Shown here one piece after another: positions 8,641-17,227 of a DNA stretch of 64,000 bases. This DNA is from JACVCJ01 sp052437175. Its GTDB lineage: Bacteria > Bacteroidota > Bacteroidia > CAIKAF01. The notes beneath the pieces are model-generated. The model was not told the origin of the DNA. It saw nothing but the letters and a program-made list of their open reading frames with translations, and searched no databases. Location of the stretch: contig JBQVOK010000002.1 of the NCBI GenBank assembly GCA_052437175.1, positions 434,001 through 498,000 of the forward strand, given 5' to 3'. Both the position numbers and the translations under genes were made by a program. Position 1 is the stretch's first letter. Each line of letters starts with the position of its first letter.

Positions 8641-9717
8641 ATGCCGTTATATAACACCAGGAGCGCCAAAGAGCTGCGCGAGGAAATGCTTCGTTCCGAA
8701 GAGGTCCGTTCCACCATTTCATTTTATCAGTACGCACACATACAGGATGTGCAGCAATTCAGGGATGCCATTTATGCCGGTTTCGAAAAACTGGGTGTAA
8801 TGGGCCGTGTATACGTGGCGGCCGAGGGCATCAATGCCCAGATCAGCTGCCCGGAAGCCCATGTACCTGCCTTGCGGGAGTTCCTGGATTCCTTTCCCTT
8901 CCTGCAGGGGCTGCGCCTGAACATTGCGCTTGACGATGACGGAAAAAGCTTCTGGGTACTGAAGGTAAAGATACGCGCCAAGATCGTGGCCGACGGCATC
9001 GAAGACCCGGAGTTCGACATCATGAAACGCGGCAAATACCTGGGAGCGGCGGAATACAATGCCCTGGCCGCACAGGAAGACACCATCGTGATCGATATGC
9101 GCAACCATTACGAATACGAAGTGGGCCATTTCGAGAATGCCATCGAGATACCTTCAGATACCTTCCGGGAACAGCTGCCGATGGCCGTGGAAATGATGCA
9201 GGAACATAAGGACAAGAACATCATTATGTATTGTACCGGCGGCATCCGCTGCGAAAAAGCCAGTGCCTATTTCCTGCACAAAGGCTTCGAAAATGTATAC
9301 CACATCGAAGGCGGCATCATCAATTATGTGAACAAAGCCCGGGAACAGGGCCTGCCGCTGAAATTCAAAGGCAAGAACTTTGTTTTTGACGGACGCCTGG
9401 GCGAGCGCATTACGGAAGAGATCATCTCCAAATGCCACCAGTGTGGCGCCCCCTGCGATACACACATCAACTGCGCCAACGAGGGCTGTCATCTTTTATT
9501 TATACAGTGTGCACAGTGCCGCGACCGTTACGACAGCTGCTGCAGCGATGTATGTAAAGAGATACACGCCCTGCCCGAAGAAGAGCAGAAGCTGCTGCGC
9601 AAGGGCATGGACCGGGGCCAGATGATCTTTAACAAGAGCAAACAACGCCTGGAAGAACTGGCCCGCCGGTTCGCAGAGATGACCGAAGAGCGGGAAGCAA
9701 AGGCCGGCGGGCAATAG
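8641..9717 (+). CDS. trhO: tRNA uridine-34 hydroxylase TrhO (rhodanese family)
   Basis: A 358-residue cytoplasmic protein. An N-terminal acylphosphatase-like domain (to about residue 95, with VYVAAEGINAQISC) precedes a rhodanese domain holding the active-site loop MYCTGGIRCEKA with Cys198. A C-terminal Cys-rich zinc-like region follows (CHQCGAPCDTH, CAQCRDRYDSCC). TrhO (YceA) hydroxylates wobble uridine 34 to give 5-hydroxyuridine from prephenate-independent oxygen chemistry. Full family length, single gene with its own promoter. It pairs conceptually with mnmA elsewhere in this window, which also modifies the wobble uridine. Confidence 0.92.
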   Translation: MPLYNTRSAKELREEMLRSEEVRSTISFYQYAHIQDVQQFRDAIYAGFEKLGVMGRVYVAAEGINAQISCPEAHVPALREFLDSFPFLQGLRLNIALDDDGKSFWVLKVKIRAKIVADGIEDPEFDIMKRGKYLGAAEYNALAAQEDTIVIDMRNHYEYEVGHFENAIEIPSDTFREQLPMAVEMMQEHKDKNIIMYCTGGIRCEKASAYFLHKGFENVYHIEGGIINYVNKAREQGLPLKFKGKNFVFDGRLGERITEEIISKCHQCGAPCDTHINCANEGCHLLFIQCAQCRDRYDSCCSDVCKEIHALPEEEQKLLRKGMDRGQMIFNKSKQRLEELARRFAEMTEEREAKAGGQ

Positions 9718-9748
9718 AAGCCTGCTGGTTAATATCTTGTTAAGCAAA

Positions 9749-9779
9749 TTTGGTGTAGTAAAGGGATTCTATATATTTG
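9749..9779 (+). promoter_or_regulatory. textbook Bacteroidetes promoter for the first DUF1573 gene
   Basis: TTTG at 9749-9752, exactly 19 nt, then TATATTTG at 9772-9779: a perfect TTTG-N19-TAnnTTTG. The ATG is at 9821. Confidence 0.8.
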
Positions 9780-9820
9780 TGAAGCAAACGAAAGTAGAAA
9801 AAATAATTTTTAAACACTGT

Positions 9821-10276
9821 ATGAAAAAAATCGCACTTCTTTTAGGTTTTATGGTAGCCGGCGTTTTTGCTGCTACTACAGATGCGTCTGCTCAGGCTGT
9901 TCTGGGTCCTAAACTTACCTACACTACCGATGTAGTGAGTTATGGCGAAGTAGAATATGCCGGTAACGGAGAACGCGCATGGAAATTCAAGAACGAAGGT
10001 AAACAACCGCTCACCATCACAAGTGCCAAAGGCTCTTGCGGATGTACCGTTCCCGAGTATCCGAAAGAACCGATCATGCCCGGTAAAGAAGGTATCATCA
10101 AAATTAAATACGATACCAAACGTCCCGGTCCGATCACAAAAACAGTAACCATTACAACCAATGAACCGGAAGGAAGCAATACACACGTTATCCAGGTAAA
10201 AGGAAACGTAAAAGCTGCTCCTGAGAACAACGGCGTACCTGCCAAAGAACAGGGCGGCGCTCCGGTTGGAAACTAA
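9821..10276 (+). CDS. DUF1573 secreted protein, copy 1
   Basis: A 151-residue protein with a signal peptide (cleavage near ASAQA) and one DUF1573 Ig-like domain. The conserved core is FKNEGKQPLTITSAKGSCGC, then PEYPKEPIMPG and IKYDTKRPGP. DUF1573 proteins are abundant exported proteins of Bacteroidota, probably binding or scaffolding at the envelope; the precise role is unknown. The start was set at the ATG at 9821 because the upstream in-frame TTG lies inside the promoter. A close paralogue follows at 10447, separated by a strong terminator. Confidence 0.88.
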   Translation: MKKIALLLGFMVAGVFAATTDASAQAVLGPKLTYTTDVVSYGEVEYAGNGERAWKFKNEGKQPLTITSAKGSCGCTVPEYPKEPIMPGKEGIIKIKYDTKRPGPITKTVTITTNEPEGSNTHVIQVKGNVKAAPENNGVPAKEQGGAPVGN

Positions 10277-10299
10277 TAGGATTTTTAAGTAAGTAAAAG

Positions 10300-10326
10300 C
10301 CCGCACCCACCAGTGCGGGTTTTTAG
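10300..10326 (+). terminator. rho-independent terminator after DUF1573 copy 1
   Basis: Seven-bp GC-rich stem (CCCGCAC at 10300-10306 with GTGCGGG at 10313-10319), six-base loop, followed by a T-rich tract. Confidence 0.85.
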
Positions 10327-10402
10327 TTTTTATACGTTTCTGCGCTCCACATTCCAGCGGTTAATATACTGTTATCAAATCCTTTACCACAAAGAGATTG
10401 CG

Positions 10403-10410
10403 TATATTTG
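10403..10410 (+). promoter_or_regulatory. -7 element for DUF1573 copy 2
   Basis: Perfect TATATTTG at 10403-10410, 36 nt before the ATG. The upstream -33 element is weak (TTTA at 10383, 16 nt away). Confidence 0.55.
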
Positions 10411-10446
10411 AGTATATACATTAATGTACAGAAAAATTCAGTTCGT

Positions 10447-10908
10447 ATGAGAAATATCGCACTTCTTTTAGGTTTTATCGCTGCAGCTACATTCGGTACG
10501 CTACGCAGCGCAGATGCGCAGACCACCCTGGGACCCAAACTCAGCTACACCACCGATGTGGTGGATTACGGCGAGGTAGAATATGCCGGCAACGGCGAAC
10601 GTAGCTGGACATTCCGCAACGACGGCAAACAACCGCTCATGATCACCCACGCCAAAGGCTCCTGCGGGTGTACCATTCCCGAGTATCCCAAAGAACCCAT
10701 TATGCCCGGCCGGGAAGGGGTTATCAAAATTAAGTACGACACCAAACGTTCCGGCCCCATCGACCGTTCAGTGACCATTACCACCAACGAACCCGAAGGC
10801 AGTAACCTGCACAAGATACAGGTAAAAGGTAATGTAAAGGCCGCGGCACCCGCTGACGGTGTTACGCCTGCACAACCGGCCGGCGGCAGCGTACCCGCCG
10901 CACACTGA
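10447..10908 (+). CDS. DUF1573 secreted protein, copy 2
   Basis: A 153-residue paralogue of the preceding gene. It shares the LLLGF signal-peptide start, TTDVV(S/D)YGEVEYAGNGER, and the GSCGCT motif. Most of the domain is identical, so this is a recent tandem duplication. Divergence lies in the signal peptide and in the C-terminal tail, which is Ala/Pro-rich here. Each copy keeps its own promoter and the first has its own terminator, so expression can differ. Confidence 0.88.
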   Translation: MRNIALLLGFIAAATFGTLRSADAQTTLGPKLSYTTDVVDYGEVEYAGNGERSWTFRNDGKQPLMITHAKGSCGCTIPEYPKEPIMPGREGVIKIKYDTKRSGPIDRSVTITTNEPEGSNLHKIQVKGNVKAAAPADGVTPAQPAGGSVPAAH

Positions 10909-10959
10909 TAGAGCTTTCTTATGTTTAGTACCAGACCGTGGCGCCATCGCGTTGCGGTT

Positions 10960-10989
10960 TTTGTTTTTGCAGGCTTTAGCGTACATTTG
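10960..10989 (+). promoter_or_regulatory. promoter for the aminotransferase
   Basis: TTTG at 10960-10963, 18 nt, then TACATTTG at 10982-10989; ATG at 11013. Confidence 0.7.
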
Positions 10990-11012
10990 CCGGTAGAAAC
11001 AACTTCTGATCT

Positions 11013-12230
11013 ATGCCGTCAATATCCAAAAAAGGGCAGAACATGCCGGCCTCTCCCATCCGTAAACTGGTTCCCTATGCCGAAGCAGCCAAGCAGAGAG
11101 GGGTACATGTGTACCACCTGAATATCGGTCAGCCCGATATCGAAAGTCCGAAAGAAGCCCTGGAAGCCCTGCATACTTTTAACCAGCCCCTGGTAGAATA
11201 CAGTCATTCCGCCGGTTTTGAAAGTTACCGCGCTGGTCTGGCCGCCGCTTACAACGCACTGAACATTCCGGTGAGCAAAGACGAGATCATTGTAACCACC
11301 GGCGGTTCCGAAGCGCTGATGTTCGGCTTTATGGCCTGCCTGGAACCGGGCGATGAGATCATTGTGCCGGAGCCGTTCTACGCCAATTACATCGCTTTTG
11401 CCATGAGTGCCGGAGCGAATATCGTACCCGTACCCAGCAGCATCGAAACAGGCTTTGCCCTGCCGCCGATCGCCGAGTTCGAAAAACGTATCACTCCGCG
11501 CACCCGCGCCATACTTATCTGCAACCCGGGCAATCCCACGGGTTACCTGTATACGCGCGAAGAGCTGGAGACGCTGAGCAAGCTCGTACGTGAGCACGAT
11601 CTGTGGCTGTTCTCCGACGAGGTATACCGCGAGTTCTGTTACGACGGACGTAAGCACATCTCTGTAATGGAATTCCCCGAAATGGCACAGCACACCATTA
11701 TGGTAGACAGCGTATCCAAGCGTTACAGCCTCTGTGGCGTACGTATCGGCTGTTTTGCCACCAAAAACAAAGAAGTATATAACACCATACTCAAGTTTGC
11801 GCAGGCCCGCCTGAGTCCGCCCTCCCTGGGCCAGATCGTGAGCGAGGCCGCCCTGAAAGCACCTCAGTCATACTTTGACGCTGTGGTGGAAGAATACACC
11901 GCCCGCCGCAATTTTGCCGTAGAAGCGCTGAACAGCATCCCGGGCGTGATCTGTCCGAACCCGGGCGGAGCTTTTTATGCCATGGTGCAGCTGCCGGTTG
12001 AGAATGCCGAGGAATTCTGCATCTGGATGCTGAGCGAATTCTCACACAGCGGCGCCACCGTAATGATGGCCCCTGCGGCCGGCTTCTACTCCACCCCGGG
12101 CATCGGCCTTAACCAGGTGCGTATCGCCTATGTACTGAACAAGGACGATCTGCAGGCTGCCGTGGAATGCCTGCGCTACGGACTGGTTGCCTACGCCGAA
12201 AGCAAAGAGAAAGAAAAAGCCATCGGCTAA
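11013..12230 (+). CDS. PLP-dependent class I/II aminotransferase (aspartate-type)
   Basis: A 405-residue fold-type I aminotransferase. Visible features: substrate/cofactor motif LNIGQPDIESP, NPGNPTG, the DEVYREF segment, and the PLP lysine Lys236 in SVSKRYSLCG, followed by the phosphate-binding Arg (VRIG). It transfers the amino group between an amino acid and a 2-oxo acid in the cytosol; sequence alone does not fix the substrate, and aspartate/aromatic types are equally plausible. The start is the ATG at 11013 behind a promoter; a second ATG ten codons in is possible. It is a single gene ended by a terminator. Confidence 0.88.
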   Translation: MPSISKKGQNMPASPIRKLVPYAEAAKQRGVHVYHLNIGQPDIESPKEALEALHTFNQPLVEYSHSAGFESYRAGLAAAYNALNIPVSKDEIIVTTGGSEALMFGFMACLEPGDEIIVPEPFYANYIAFAMSAGANIVPVPSSIETGFALPPIAEFEKRITPRTRAILICNPGNPTGYLYTREELETLSKLVREHDLWLFSDEVYREFCYDGRKHISVMEFPEMAQHTIMVDSVSKRYSLCGVRIGCFATKNKEVYNTILKFAQARLSPPSLGQIVSEAALKAPQSYFDAVVEEYTARRNFAVEALNSIPGVICPNPGGAFYAMVQLPVENAEEFCIWMLSEFSHSGATVMMAPAAGFYSTPGIGLNQVRIAYVLNKDDLQAAVECLRYGLVAYAESKEKEKAIG

Positions 12231-12254
12231 AACATATATACATCATTGAAAAGG

Positions 12255-12285
12255 CCCCGGGAAGAACTTCCGGGGTTTATTTTTT
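12255..12285 (+). terminator. terminator after the aminotransferase, between converging genes
   Basis: Stem of CCCCGGGAAG (12255-12264) with CTTCCGGGG (12267-12275), one bulged G, followed by TTTATTTTTT. It lies between the convergent aminotransferase and GT2 genes. Confidence 0.75.
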
Positions 12286-13327
12286 AGCGGAAACGCGTGG
12301 TATCCAGCTGATCGAAGGTACGGCGCCCGCGGATGAAATAATCCCACACGATGCTACGCTTGTAAATGCCTGTACGGTTGGGCGTACTGCGCTGTGCTTT
12401 GGCGGCCCGGCGTTTTTTCAGGAAGAGCGGGAGTCCTTTCATAAAATGCAGATGGGCGCGCAGAATGGCCATGAATTCGCCCGTATTGCCGCTGAGCAGT
12501 CCCTTCCAGGCCGCTACCACATCTAACAGTAAACGCACCGGCAGTTTCCAGAGCAGTTCGCCCGTAGCATAATTCTTAATGAGCATAAACAAACCGTTGC
12601 GGAAATTCAGGTAGGCTTTCTGCGGACTTCCGTACGAGATAACGCTGCCGCCCACGTGGTACACCTGCGACTGCGGTATGCAATACACTTTATGCCCGGC
12701 ATTCTTGAGGCGCCAGCAGAGGTCGATCTCTTCCATGTGGGCAAAGAAATCGGGCTCCAGGCCCTGAAAGGCGCGGAACAGTTCTGTACGTATAAAAAAG
12801 CAGCCGCCCGAGGCCCAGAAACACTCCATGGGTTCCTGGTACTGCTGTTTGTCCTCTTCAAGGGTAAAAAAGATACGTCCGCGGCAAAAGGGATAGCCCA
12901 GTCCGTCCATAAATCCACCGGCGGCACCGGCGTATTCGAACATGTGTTTTTCGCGCTGGTACAGGATCTTGGGCTGCACCACGGCCACGTCCGGGCGTTC
13001 CTGCATAAAGCGGTGCATGGGTTGGAACCAGCCCGGCGACACTTCAAAATCGGCGCTGAGCAGCACCAGGTAAGGCGCGTCGATCTGTTCGATGCCGGCC
13101 GCATATCCACCCGTAAAACCTTTGTTCACAGGAAGATGAATGACCTTTACAGAAGGAAAATGCTGTTCCACATAGCTGCGGGTATCATCGGTGCTGGCGT
13201 TATCGATCAGCACTACGTCGTACAGGCCTTCACTTTCGGCCACCAGCAGCGGAAAAAACTCTTCATGATACTTGCGTCCGTTGTAACTGAGGACGACCAC
13301 GGCGGTATCTGTGCGAGTTTTGTACAT
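12284..13327 (-). CDS. GT2 glycosyltransferase (rhamnosyltransferase-like)
   Basis: A 347-residue cytoplasmic-face GT-A transferase. Visible are VVVLSYNGRKY, VLIDNASTDDT, VNKGFTGGYAAGI, the LSADFEV metal site, and the WASGGCFFIRTELF and DLCWRLKNAGHKV segments typical of WbbL-type family 2 enzymes. A C-terminal amphipathic region follows. It is likely to add a sugar to an O-antigen, lipid or capsule intermediate. The ATG start at 13327 is supported by a promoter -7 box only 6 nt upstream; the longer TTG start would sit inside that box. It follows an LpxL-type acyltransferase. Confidence 0.85.
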   Translation of the reverse strand: MYKTRTDTAVVVLSYNGRKYHEEFFPLLVAESEGLYDVVLIDNASTDDTRSYVEQHFPSVKVIHLPVNKGFTGGYAAGIEQIDAPYLVLLSADFEVSPGWFQPMHRFMQERPDVAVVQPKILYQREKHMFEYAGAAGGFMDGLGYPFCRGRIFFTLEEDKQQYQEPMECFWASGGCFFIRTELFRAFQGLEPDFFAHMEEIDLCWRLKNAGHKVYCIPQSQVYHVGGSVISYGSPQKAYLNFRNGLFMLIKNYATGELLWKLPVRLLLDVVAAWKGLLSGNTGEFMAILRAHLHFMKGLPLFLKKRRAAKAQRSTPNRTGIYKRSIVWDYFIRGRRTFDQLDTTRFR

Positions 13328-13333
13328 GAGGTG

Positions 13334-13341
13334 CAAAGATA
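13334..13341 (-). promoter_or_regulatory. -7 element abutting the GT2 start
   Basis: Reverse strand reads TATCTTTG, then six bases, then ATG. With the usual -7 position the mRNA would have almost no leader. No clear -33 TTTG was seen. Confidence 0.55.
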
Positions 13342-13386
13342 TTCTTTAAACCTAAAGTTGAGGTATCGGCGGGGATATTTCTGCGC

Positions 13387-14271
13387 TCAGAATTTCCAGC
13401 GTTTATGGCTCCACAGCCATTCGGCCGGCGACTCACGGATGGCGCGCTCCAGCGCGTTCGCATAGGCGGCGGTGAGCTGTTGCTCGGTCCATTGCGAGGC
13501 ATCTTCACAAAGCAGTTCCAGGCTGTATTCAAAATAACCGCGCTTCAGGCGGCGGGGCTTTACAAATACCAGGGCCAGTTTCAGTTTCTGCGAGATCCGG
13601 GCCGGACCGTTCCAGAAAGCCGTATCGCGGTTCAGGAAAGGCACGCGCACAAAAGCGGTGCGGCCCGGCGACTGATCGGCTAACATCACCGTACGGTTAG
13701 GCTGCGGGGCACGCATCATATTGCGCACCGTATCTTTGGCGGGCGTAAGCCATCCGCTGCGGCGGGTAGGCAGTTTGTAGCGCAGTTCATACAGTACGCG
13801 CCCGAACACTTTATTGTTAAAGGGCTGAAAGATAACCAGGTTAAAAAAGCTGTAATCGCAGCAGATGTGAATTCCCGGCCATTCCCAGTTGGCAAAATGG
13901 CCTTCCATAGCCAATACACTGCGGTTTTGTGCTTTCAGGGCCTCAAACACTTCCGGATTGGTGCAGTGTATCCGTTTTTCGAAATTCTTTTTGGATATAC
14001 CGGCCAGTTTCACACTTTCCACCAGGGTATCGCAAAAGTTGCGGTAGAACTGCTTCTGCAGGCGGCGCAGCTCTTCGGGACTTTTCTCCGGGAAGGAGCC
14101 ACGCAGGTTCTCATAGATCACGTTGCGGCGGTACTTTACCACTACGCGCAATACAAAAGCCAGCAGGTCCGAAAGGGCATACCAGAAAAAGAACGGCAGG
14201 GAGGCTACGGCTACAAAGAGCGTATACACCAGCCTGGCACGCAATCCCATATTACCCTCAAACTCCTTCAT
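13387..14271 (-). CDS. lipid A biosynthesis acyltransferase family (LpxL/HtrB)
   Basis: A 294-residue membrane-anchored acyltransferase with an N-terminal hydrophobic segment and the HX4E catalytic motif in EGHFANWEWPG. The block FERVYEL-type arginine region appears as RVLYELRYKLPTRR, with a DQSPG motif further on. It would transfer an acyl chain from acyl-ACP to a lipid A-like or ornithine/pigment lipid. It overlaps the upstream DUF1599 gene by 14 nt and is followed by a GT2. It may serve lipid A or the lipid cluster at the window start; the sequence cannot decide. Confidence 0.85.
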   Translation of the reverse strand: MKEFEGNMGLRARLVYTLFVAVASLPFFFWYALSDLLAFVLRVVVKYRRNVIYENLRGSFPEKSPEELRRLQKQFYRNFCDTLVESVKLAGISKKNFEKRIHCTNPEVFEALKAQNRSVLAMEGHFANWEWPGIHICCDYSFFNLVIFQPFNNKVFGRVLYELRYKLPTRRSGWLTPAKDTVRNMMRAPQPNRTVMLADQSPGRTAFVRVPFLNRDTAFWNGPARISQKLKLALVFVKPRRLKRGYFEYSLELLCEDASQWTEQQLTAAYANALERAIRESPAEWLWSHKRWKF

Positions 14272-14800
14272 CCAGTTTTATGAGGGCAAAGAGGGCATAA
14301 TTAATGATGTCGTAAAAATTGGCGTCGATGCCTTCGGAAGCGATGGTTTGTCCGTCGTTATCGCCGATCTGGCGGATGCGGGCCAGTTTTACCAGGATAA
14401 GGTCGGTAAAGGAAGCGATGCGCATATCGCGCCAGGCCTCACCGTAGTCGTGGTTCTTGCGGGTCATCAGGTCGCGGGCTTCGGCGGCGTATTTCGTATA
14501 CAGTTCAGCGGCGGCTTCGCCGGAAATATCGGGCTGCGCAGAATAACCCAGTTCGATCTGTATCAGGGCAATGATGCTGTAATTCACAATACCCACCCAT
14601 TCGCCGCGGGTATCTTCGCCCACACGGCTTTCTTTCACTTCCTGCAGGGTACGGATGCGGTTGGCCTTGATAAAGATCTGGTCGGCCAGGGAACCTACGC
14701 GAAAAATACGCCAGGAAGGCCCGTAATCCTTCATTTTCTTAACGAAGACCGAAGTACATTCCGCCAGTACCTTGTCGTATTGCTGCAGTGTGTGTTCCAT
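14258..14800 (-). CDS. DUF1599 protein with two repeated halves
   Basis: A 180-residue soluble helical protein of the DUF1599 family. Two copies of one motif are visible: KKMKDYGPSWRIFRVGSLADQ in the N-terminal half (21 residues, best described as KDYG..W....V.SL.D) and a second KNHDYGEAWRDMRIASFTD in the C-terminal half. Both are followed by (I/L)(F/V)(I/V)KxxRIR. It therefore looks like an internal duplication. Function unknown; the family is restricted mainly to Bacteroidota. The ATG at 14800 was chosen over an upstream extension that has no homologous content. It overlaps the acyltransferase by 14 nt. Confidence 0.8.
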   Translation of the reverse strand: MEHTLQQYDKVLAECTSVFVKKMKDYGPSWRIFRVGSLADQIFIKANRIRTLQEVKESRVGEDTRGEWVGIVNYSIIALIQIELGYSAQPDISGEAAAELYTKYAAEARDLMTRKNHDYGEAWRDMRIASFTDLILVKLARIRQIGDNDGQTIASEGIDANFYDIINYALFALIKLDEGV

Positions 14801-14878
14801 GTAAGCTGAATAAATGAATGCCGCTAAGGCTACACAAAAAAACAACAATTGCGGCGATCTGCAAAGCAGAATATTTCA

Positions 14879-14909
14879 TTGGCAATCTGCGGGGCAGGTA
14901 TTATCTTTG
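14879..14909 (+). promoter_or_regulatory. promoter immediately upstream of folP
   Basis: TTG at 14879-14881, 20 nt, then TATCTTTG at 14902-14909. The folP ATG begins at 14914, four bases later, implying a leaderless or nearly leaderless mRNA. Confidence 0.65.
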
Positions 14910-14913
14910 GTTT

Positions 14914-15741
14914 ATGCATTCACTCAACATCCGGGGCGAACTTTTTACGCTGGAAAAACCGGCCATCATGGGTATTCTGAACCTGACACCCGACAGCTTT
15001 TTCGCCGGCAGCCGCGTACAACACCAGGACCTGGTTGAGCAGGCCCGCCGTATGATCTCGGAAGGAGCTGCGATCATAGACCTGGGAGCCGTTTCCACCC
15101 GTCCGAAGGCCGAACCCGTAAGCGCTGCGGAAGAAGCGGAACGCCTGCTGCCCGCCGTGGAGATCCTGCATGAGGCATTCCCCGAACTGCCTATATCTGT
15201 GGATACTTTCCGGCCGGAAATTGCAGACAAGGCCCTACGGCTGGGCGCCGGGATCATTAACGATATTTCGGGCGGACAATGGCACAGCGAAATGTTTGCC
15301 CTGGCCGCACAATACCGCGCTCCCCTGGTTTTAATGCACCTGGAAGGCGATTTTGATACCATGCACAGCGCGCGTGTAAAAGGGCACATTACCGGAGAAG
15401 TGATGCTGTACCTGAGCACACAGGCCGAAAAGGCCAAAGCTGCCGGCGTACAGGATCTGATTCTGGACCCGGGGTTCGGCTTCTCGAAATCGGCCGCTGA
15501 AAGTTACCGCCTGCTGCACGAAATGCCCCTGCTGCAAAGCCTGGGTTACCCGGTACTGGCCGGCGTATCGCGCAAGCGGATGGTCTTTGAAACGGCCGGC
15601 ACCACGGCTGCGGAAAGTCTGCCCGCCACCACGGCCCTGCATATTGTCTGCCTGCAAAAGGGCGCACAGATACTGCGCGTGCACGATGTGGAAGCCGCCC
15701 GGCAATGCAGGGAGATATACCTGCGAACACAGCAGCCTTGA
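14914..15741 (+). CDS. folP: dihydropteroate synthase
   Basis: A 275-residue TIM-barrel enzyme that joins p-aminobenzoate to the pterin pyrophosphate in folate synthesis. All hallmark loops are present: ILNLTPDSFFAGS (loop 1), DLGAVSTRPKAEPVS (loop 2), SVDTFRPEIA, INDISGGQ, LDPGFGFSKSAAESY, and the C-terminal GVSRKRM. Full length for the family. The ATG at 14914 directly follows the promoter; an upstream extension of 32 residues lacks homology. Transcribed divergently from DUF1599. Confidence 0.95.
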   Translation: MHSLNIRGELFTLEKPAIMGILNLTPDSFFAGSRVQHQDLVEQARRMISEGAAIIDLGAVSTRPKAEPVSAAEEAERLLPAVEILHEAFPELPISVDTFRPEIADKALRLGAGIINDISGGQWHSEMFALAAQYRAPLVLMHLEGDFDTMHSARVKGHITGEVMLYLSTQAEKAKAAGVQDLILDPGFGFSKSAAESYRLLHEMPLLQSLGYPVLAGVSRKRMVFETAGTTAAESLPATTALHIVCLQKGAQILRVHDVEAARQCREIYLRTQQP

Positions 15742-15854
15742 TGTAACCAAAATACAATCAGACTATTAACTTTTTATCGTGCATAAAATGCCCCTTACCC
15801 GGCGTTTTTATATGCCGGGATGCTGTTTTTTTGTAGAAAATATCAGGACGAATT

Positions 15855-16775
15855 ATGAGAAGATTACTGTTAGGCCTGGGCATATTGTCCCTGCTTTCGC
15901 TGGGTTCCTGCGTAAGTAAGAAGAAAATGGCCGAGATGACCAAGCAACGCGATCTGTTTTTTGAAGAAAAGGAAAAGGCCGAAAAAGCCCTGGCCCGCGC
16001 CCGCAGCATGAACGATTCCCTGCTGACGGCCGCCCAGGAATACGACCGCGACCGTGTACGTTTTAAGAACGACCTGATCGAACTGCAGGGCGAATACGAC
16101 CGCCTGAAACAGGAATGCGACGAACTGCAGAAAGCCTACGAAGGCAAGCTGAAAAGCAATAAATCTGAAGCCCAGAAACTGCTGCAGGAACTGAACGATA
16201 AAGAGAACCGCCTGCGCCAGCTGGAAGACGACCTGCGCCTGCGCGAAAAACGGGTGAAAGAACTGGAAGATATCTTACAGGCCCAGCGCGATGCCGTTAC
16301 CCAACTGCGCGATAAGCTGCTGAAAGCCCTGAAAGGCTATACCGACAAAGGCCTGAACGTATACGAAAAAGATGGCCGTGTATATGTATCCATGGATGAA
16401 AAACTGCTGTTTGCCAGCGGTAAGACCGAAGTGAACCGCGACGGACAGATGGCCCTGGCCGAACTGGGTAAGGTACTGGAATCGGACCCCAGCCTGCAGG
16501 TGGTGGTGGAAGGCCATACCGATAACGTGCCCCTGAGCGGCAGCGGCTCCATTAAGGACAACTGGGAGCTGAGCGTGCTGCGTGCCGCTTCGGTGACCAA
16601 GATCCTGTTAGAGAACCGCAACATCGATCCCAAGCGTATTACCCCGGCCGGTCGCGGCGAATTTATTCCCGTAGGCACCAATGAGACCAAGGAAGGCCGC
16701 GCCAAGAACCGCCGCACGGAGATCATCATAGAACCGAGACTCGACGAGCTGATGAAGCTTATCAAGGGCGAATAA
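15855..16775 (+). CDS. OmpA/MotB-family lipoprotein with coiled coil
   Basis: A 306-residue outer-membrane lipoprotein (lipobox LGSC at about residue 19). Residues about 25-165 form a charged coiled coil rich in E/K/R/D with no proline. Residues about 185-300 form an OmpA-C peptidoglycan-binding domain, with VVEGHTDNVP, the WELSVLRAASV helix and ITPAGRGEF, plus a KNRRTEI motif. It probably tethers the outer membrane to peptidoglycan across the periplasm. No associated operon is visible; a terminator follows. Confidence 0.9.
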   Translation: MRRLLLGLGILSLLSLGSCVSKKKMAEMTKQRDLFFEEKEKAEKALARARSMNDSLLTAAQEYDRDRVRFKNDLIELQGEYDRLKQECDELQKAYEGKLKSNKSEAQKLLQELNDKENRLRQLEDDLRLREKRVKELEDILQAQRDAVTQLRDKLLKALKGYTDKGLNVYEKDGRVYVSMDEKLLFASGKTEVNRDGQMALAELGKVLESDPSLQVVVEGHTDNVPLSGSGSIKDNWELSVLRAASVTKILLENRNIDPKRITPAGRGEFIPVGTNETKEGRAKNRRTEIIIEPRLDELMKLIKGE

Positions 16776-16804
16776 ACGACTTACTACTACGTTTGCATAT
16801 AAGG

Positions 16805-16832
16805 AACGGCAAGGGCAACTTTGCCGTTTTTT
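16805..16832 (+). terminator. terminator after the OmpA-like lipoprotein
   Basis: AACGGCAA (16805-16812) pairs with TTTGCCGTT (16820-16828), followed by a run of T residues. Confidence 0.8.
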
Positions 16833-16858
16833 CGTATCCGGAGATATGGAATTAGTAT

Positions 16859-16866
16859 TACCTTTG
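16859..16866 (+). promoter_or_regulatory. -7 element abutting a GTG start
   Basis: TACCTTTG at 16859-16866, four bases before the GTG start at 16871, so the transcript is predicted to be leaderless. No clear -33 element. Confidence 0.55.
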
Positions 16867-16870
16867 CGCC

Positions 16871-17227
16871 GTGCAAGAAAACAGTACCTGGACAGAGCAG
16901 GCTGAAGCGGTTCTTCAGCGTACCTGGAGCGAACTACAAAGTTGCGCTGCAGCTATACTCGACGATAATATTTCCAATTTTCCCGTGTTTATCCTGAGCC
17001 GGCAACCGGTGGCCCTGGGGGAGAATATTTCGGACCGTTTTACCGAAGACGACCTGGACGGCTACTTTATTACGGCCAGCACAGCCGAAGACCTGATCAA
17101 AGCCCGCATCATCGAGGCCGAAAAAGCCAAAATGTTCGTGGCATCCTACAAAAGTCCCAGAACACATGCCTGCGTACTGGCCATCGGCGACGACGGGGGC
17201 GGTTTCATTTATTTTCCGTACCGATGA
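16871..17227 (+). CDS. small conserved hypothetical protein
   Basis: A 118-residue soluble protein of unknown family. It starts at a GTG directly behind a promoter -7 box; no ATG lies upstream in frame, and the next ATG is deep in the protein. The sequence is amphipathic and acidic, with SNFPVFILSRQPVALGE and DDLDGYFITASTAEDL. The 3' end overlaps the next ATG (ATGA), so the pair is co-translated. Confidence 0.68.
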   Translation: MQENSTWTEQAEAVLQRTWSELQSCAAAILDDNISNFPVFILSRQPVALGENISDRFTEDDLDGYFITASTAEDLIKARIIEAEKAKMFVASYKSPRTHACVLAIGDDGGGFIYFPYR

